Shown: positions 5,864 to 7,943 of the stretch, piece after piece
Position numbering within the stretch: position 1 is the stretch's first letter
How the letters are laid out: every line of letters begins with the position of its first letter
Assembly: GCA_031262845.1 (NCBI GenBank)
Contig: JAISGZ010000105.1
Span: forward strand, 1-7,943
Reading direction: 5' to 3'
DNA: 7,943 bases
Source of the DNA: Propionibacteriaceae bacterium
Lineage (GTDB): Bacteria > Actinomycetota > Actinomycetes > Propionibacteriales > Propionibacteriaceae
Position numbers and translations under genes: made by a program
Notes under the pieces: generated by a model
Told to the model about the DNA's origin: nothing
The model's database searches: none
What the model saw: only the letters and a program-made list of their open reading frames with translations

Positions 5864-6586
5864 TCATTCGGCCAGCTCCAAAGCTTCCGGCAAGGTGATA
5901 TGACCGAGGTAGAGAGCCGTGCCGACGATAGCCGCGTCCACTCCCCGATCAGCCAGCGCCCGCAGCTGAAGAAGATCATCCAAGCTGGCGATCCCACCAG
6001 AGGCCGTGACCTTGGCATCGGTCCGATCCGCCACGCGGGCCAGCAATTCCAGATTCGGCCCGGCTAACATGCCATCGCTGGCGACATCGGTAACGACAAA
6101 ACGTTGACACCCGGCGGCCGTCAACTGGTCGATCACCTGATCGACATCACCCCCCTGACTAGTCCAACCACGAGCCGCCACCTGACCGTCCTTGACATCA
6201 AGCGCAATCGCCACCCGCTCCGGTTCCCGACCCAAAACCGCCGCCGCCCAGTCCGGTCGTTCCAAGGCCGCCGTCCCGATGTTGACCCGGGCACACCCGG
6301 TCGCCAAAGCCCGCTCCAAGGCATCGTCATCCCGGATACCACCAGTCAATTCGACCGCCAGGTCCAGCTCAGCGATAATCCGAGCGGCGATATCGGCGTT
6401 CGACCCACGTCCGAAAGCGGCGTCCAAATCGACCAAATGCAGCCAAGTCGCCCCCTCGTCCTGCCACCGCCGGGCCGCCACCACCGGGTCACCGAAGACT
6501 TTCTGCGACCCCGCCACTCCCTGAACCAGCTGAACAGCTTGCCCGTCCATCAAATCGACCGCCGGCAAAATCGTGAACTCTGTCAT
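5864..6586 (-). CDS. priA: Phosphoribosyl isomerase A (HisA/PriA) with altered phosphate-binding residues
   Basis: A 240-residue TIM barrel that isomerises ProFAR to PRFAR in histidine synthesis; in many actinobacteria PriA also does the TrpF step on phosphoribosylanthranilate. Overall similarity (LVDLDAAFGRGSN, GGIRDDD, ALATGCARVNIGTAALE, ARGW, GPNLELL, SGGIASLDDL) is to PriA rather than to other HisA. Numbering matches Streptomyces coelicolor PriA: catalytic Asp11 and Asp130, and Thr166 and Asp171, are kept. However, the phosphate-gripping Arg19 is Gln (codon CAG) and Ser81 is Thr (codon ACT). This suggests the enzyme has lost or narrowed one activity, probably TrpF. No hisH, hisF or other his gene adjoins it, unlike the usual operon. 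The ATG at 6586 has no Shine-Dalgarno, but TAAGTT lies 6 nt upstream, suggesting a leaderless mRNA. Family call is firm; single function is inferred. Confidence 0.94.
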   Translation of the reverse strand: MTEFTILPAVDLMDGQAVQLVQGVAGSQKVFGDPVVAARRWQDEGATWLHLVDLDAAFGRGSNADIAARIIAELDLAVELTGGIRDDDALERALATGCARVNIGTAALERPDWAAAVLGREPERVAIALDVKDGQVAARGWTSQGGDVDQVIDQLTAAGCQRFVVTDVASDGMLAGPNLELLARVADRTDAKVTASGGIASLDDLLQLRALADRGVDAAIVGTALYLGHITLPEALELAE

Positions 6587-6592
6587 GAGGCC

Positions 6593-6598
6593 AACTTA
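6593..6598 (-). promoter_or_regulatory. Putative -10 box for leaderless priA mRNA
   Basis: On the minus strand TAAGTT fits TANNNT and ends 6 nt before the priA ATG. The context CACTAAGTT closely resembles CACTAAAGTT at the same distance before the CoA-ester lyase start at 2565. No clear -35 is seen. Confidence 0.4.
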
Positions 6599-6739
6599 GT
6601 GCTCTGTCGGGCTTTCACTTTTCGCTAGGGAGAAATTGTCCAAGAGGGATACCTTCTCAAAGGAAGTTCTCGTTTTTCAGCACCCGCCAGGTCACCAGCC
6701 ACGTTGTCGTCGTTATCGCCGTGGAATCACACAACCTCA

Positions 6740-6862
6740 CTAGGCGGGTTGCTCAGTCTCAGCCAAAGCTCTCGCCTCAGCCGCCTCACCATGGCGACCC
6801 AGGGTTTCCAGCACTTGCCCAAACGACGAAGAGGCCAACGAGAAACATGGGCAATACTTGCG
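6740..6862 (-). pseudogene. Possible C-terminal scrap of a lost gene (Ala/Glu-rich helix)
   Basis: On the minus strand a 40-codon open stretch without a start codon ends at TAG (6740-6742) and reads FGQVLETLGRHGEAAEAR then ALAETEQPA. The LGR..EA..AR pattern looks like the last helix pair of a tetratricopeptide-type protein. It lies just before, and slightly into, the NYN gene. The opposite-frame reading upstream of the NYN start (6721-6846) does not look like protein, which mildly supports this reading. Short alanine-rich frames arise by chance in GC-rich DNA, so support is weak. The rest of 6599-6739 shows no gene I can support. Confidence 0.2.
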
Positions 6863-7581
6863 CTATGGATGGTGGGATAACAAAGGCGATCCTCTACGTG
6901 GATGGCTTTAATCTCTACCGCCGATGTTTGGAATCTCATCCTGATACTAAGTGGCTGGATTTGGTGGCGTTCGCCAGGAATCTCCTACCTGAGTACAGAG
7001 TGGTCAAAGTTCACTACTTCACGGCTCGTATCAAACCTGTAGCATCTTCAGATCCGAGAGCCCCGCAGCGCCAACAAGCCTACTTGCGCGCTTTAGCTAC
7101 CTTGTCAAAGGTTGAGGTTCATCTCGGTCATTTCCGAGCAGACGTACGCTGGATGGTCGCTCACCCTCAGGAAATCGACCCGGATACCGGCAAGCGTCGC
7201 CTAGTCAGAGTGCGGAAGATTGAGGAGAAAGGCTCCGACGTCAATCTGGCCGTTCGGATGCTGGTAGACGCCCACGCCGGTCGCGCCGGCCTATACGTAG
7301 CACTCACCAATGACTCGGACCAAGCAGAAACGCTACGAGTAATCAAGTCGGAGCTTGGCCAGGCCACCGGTCTCGTGCTCCCGATGGAGACCGCCAAAGG
7401 CTCCAAAGAGCTAATGGGAACGGCCCCCGATTTTGTCGGCTATGTCACCCGCGATCTACTGTTGGCAAGCCAGCTTCCCGACAAGATCCTTGACGAGCAC
7501 GGCACTATCACCCGTCCGCCAGAATGGGCTGAAAAATCCGATGGCCCCCAGCCGTCGGCGTGGGGGCCATCTAACCGGTAG
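6847..7581 (+). CDS. NYN-domain (PIN-like) putative ribonuclease
   Basis: A 244-residue soluble protein of the NYN/LabA-DUF88 group, PIN-fold enzymes expected to cut RNA with Mg2+ held by a cluster of acidic residues. Seen: ILYVDGFNLYRR with Asp19 and Asn22, HYFTARIKP (56-63), RQQAYLRAL (75-83), EEKGSDVNLAVRMLVDA with Asp131, and LTNDSDQAE with Asp156 and Asp158. The C-terminal part (PDFVGYVTRDLLLASQLPD, then GTITRPPEW) matches the conserved tail I recall for this subfamily. The start is uncertain: ATG 6847 has AAGAGG ending 12 nt upstream; ATG 6865 (MDGGITKA) has no ribosome site; a GTG at 6721 would add 42 residues that do not look like protein. The first part is AT-richer than the core genes (27 of 60 G+C at 6901-6960), suggesting transfer. 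The last codons lie in a hairpin. The target and biological role are unknown. Confidence 0.85.
   Translation: MGNTCAMDGGITKAILYVDGFNLYRRCLESHPDTKWLDLVAFARNLLPEYRVVKVHYFTARIKPVASSDPRAPQRQQAYLRALATLSKVEVHLGHFRADVRWMVAHPQEIDPDTGKRRLVRVRKIEEKGSDVNLAVRMLVDAHAGRAGLYVALTNDSDQAETLRVIKSELGQATGLVLPMETAKGSKELMGTAPDFVGYVTRDLLLASQLPDKILDEHGTITRPPEWAEKSDGPQPSAWGPSNR
7531..7571 (-). terminator. Hairpin with T-run facing leftward, inside the 3' end of the NYN gene
   Basis: Bases 7540-7550 pair perfectly with 7561-7571 (GATGGCCCCCA/TGGGGGCCATC), an 11-bp stem; the 10-base loop can add GCC/GGC pairs. On the minus strand the stem is followed after two bases by ATTTTTC (7537-7531), the form of an intrinsic terminator for leftward transcription. 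On the plus strand no T-run follows, although the stem may still protect or end the NYN mRNA, whose stop is at 7579-7581. Confidence 0.6.
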
Positions 7582-7634
7582 CCGAAGCATCCGGGGGTGT
7601 ATATGTTTTCGACTATAGCTGATCACCCCAACCA

Positions 7635-7662
7635 TTGACAGCCTAGGAAGCCGAATTATGGA
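7635..7662 (+). promoter_or_regulatory. Candidate promoter, TTGACA-N16-TATGGA
   Basis: TTGACA (7635-7640) is a perfect -35 consensus; 16 bp later comes TATGGA (7657-7662), a fair -10. It lies in the gene-free stretch 7582-7838, about 170 bp before the HicB-like gene, and could drive it. Confidence 0.35.
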
Positions 7663-7723
7663 ACTAACATAACGCTGCGCCACCACCGACCGCTGGTGGT
7701 TCGTCCCCGTCGAAAAAATCGAA

Positions 7724-7792
7724 GGTCAGACGGTAATTCTGTTCCAGCGTAATCGTCGTGGCACCGGGAAATTGATGATCTGACTGCAAAAA
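7724..7792 (-). pseudogene. Possible remnant of a UvrD/PcrA/Rep-type helicase gene
   Basis: On the minus strand a 23-codon stretch reads FLQSDHQ, FPGATTITLEQNYR, LT. LEQNYRST preceded by a F(P)xA segment is a highly conserved block of UvrD/PcrA/Rep superfamily 1 helicases. On either side the frame stays open (7664-7924) but the residues no longer resemble a helicase: no GDxxQSIY block precedes it and no ILxAA block follows. This fits a small scrap left by deletion or recombination. The opposite strand also has a short open reading here, so chance similarity is possible. Confidence 0.4.
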
Positions 7793-7838
7793 AGTATTGG
7801 GAACAGTTCTCCGATGAACTGGGGAAAGGATGGTGGAG

Positions 7839-7943
7839 ATGAGACACGTCACCGTCACCGCCGAGCGCTCCGGTACGTGGTGGGTGCTGGAATGCGCCGA
7901 GTCAGGGTCCGTCAGCCAAAGCAAGCGCCTCAGCCAAGTCGAC
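7839..7943 (+). CDS. HicB-like antitoxin-family protein, N-terminal 35 residues (cut by window end)
   Basis: The reading frame begins at ATG 7839 with AAAGGA at 7825-7830, 8 nt upstream, and runs open to the last base. It reads MRHVTVTAERSGTWWVLEC, then AESGSVSQSKRLSQVD. The pattern V-T-x-E-R-S-G-x-W-W-V-L-x-C, then G-x-x-S-Q-x-x-R-L-x-Q-x-D, is the start of a common actinobacterial HicB-like fold protein, roughly 70-140 residues when whole, sometimes with a C-terminal helix-turn-helix. Some are antitoxins paired with a toxin, others are solitary regulators; which applies here depends on sequence beyond the window. It lies in the same accessory-looking block as the NYN nuclease but 257 bp away, so they are unlikely to be one operon. 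Confidence 0.7.
   Translation, partial: MRHVTVTAERSGTWWVLECAESGSVSQSKRLSQVD

Noticed and set aside
6631..6677. GAGAA...TTCTC followed by GTTTTT as a rightward terminator
   Set aside because: The stem is short and broken by a mismatch and bulge, with a long loop, and no rightward gene ends there.
6721..6846. GTG-initiated N-terminal extension of the NYN protein
   Set aside because: The extra 42 residues are proline/glutamine-rich and unlike the family, which begins just before the VDGFN motif.
7673..7783. Plus-strand open stretch reading WWFVPVEKIEGQTVILFQ between two stops
   Set aside because: It could be the tail of a PD-(D/E)XK-type nuclease, but it has no start codon, begins right after TAA at 7670-7672, and lies opposite the stronger UvrD-like reading. 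Kept only as an alternative.
1..7943. CRISPR array, rRNA, tRNA or insertion-sequence transposase
   Set aside because: I looked for spaced direct repeats, cloverleaf-like stretches and transposase motifs on both strands and saw none.

Overview
The window looks like chromosomal DNA of an actinobacterium (phylum Actinomycetota). The core genes are GC-rich (37 of 60 bases in a sample at 5401-5460). The markers are a short-type phosphatidylserine decarboxylase followed directly by phosphatidylserine synthase, a PriA-type histidine isomerase whose residue numbering matches Streptomyces PriA, and the gene order MgtE_N/CBS protein, DUF1003 membrane protein, Mrp, which I recall from mycobacteria. Genus cannot be fixed from the sequence alone.

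Layout. 2-1686 (+): psd and pssA overlap at GTGA and carry out the two steps from CDP-diacylglycerol to phosphatidylethanolamine. 1645-2565 (-): a CitE-like CoA-ester lyase converges on pssA with a 42-bp tail overlap. 2566-2700: a divergent promoter region with a repeated CCGACACTC element. 2701-5851 (+): a soluble PRC-barrel/MgtE_N/CBS protein, a 156-bp gap with two dyads, a two-span DUF1003 protein behind a near-perfect Shine-Dalgarno, and Mrp, whose GTG start overlaps the DUF1003 stop. 5864-6586 (-): priA, convergent with mrp and away from other his genes. 6600-7943: a different kind of DNA with locally lower GC, short gene scraps, a NYN-domain nuclease, an antisense-facing terminator-like hairpin, a possible UvrD-helicase scrap, and the start of a HicB-like antitoxin-family protein cut by the window end.

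The first three blocks are housekeeping: membrane lipid synthesis, acyl-CoA carbon metabolism, and an apparent magnesium/metal-linked membrane module beside an Fe-S cluster carrier. The last block looks like an accessory island. I found no clearly new complete system. The best leads are: the PriA protein lacks both phosphate-gripping residues (Arg19 to Gln, Ser81 to Thr) described for dual-function PriA; the uncharacterised MgtE_N-DUF1003-Mrp module with structured leader DNA; and the scrambled NYN/HicB-like end of the window. Several genes have a -10-like hexamer 6-7 nt before the start codon, suggesting leaderless mRNAs.
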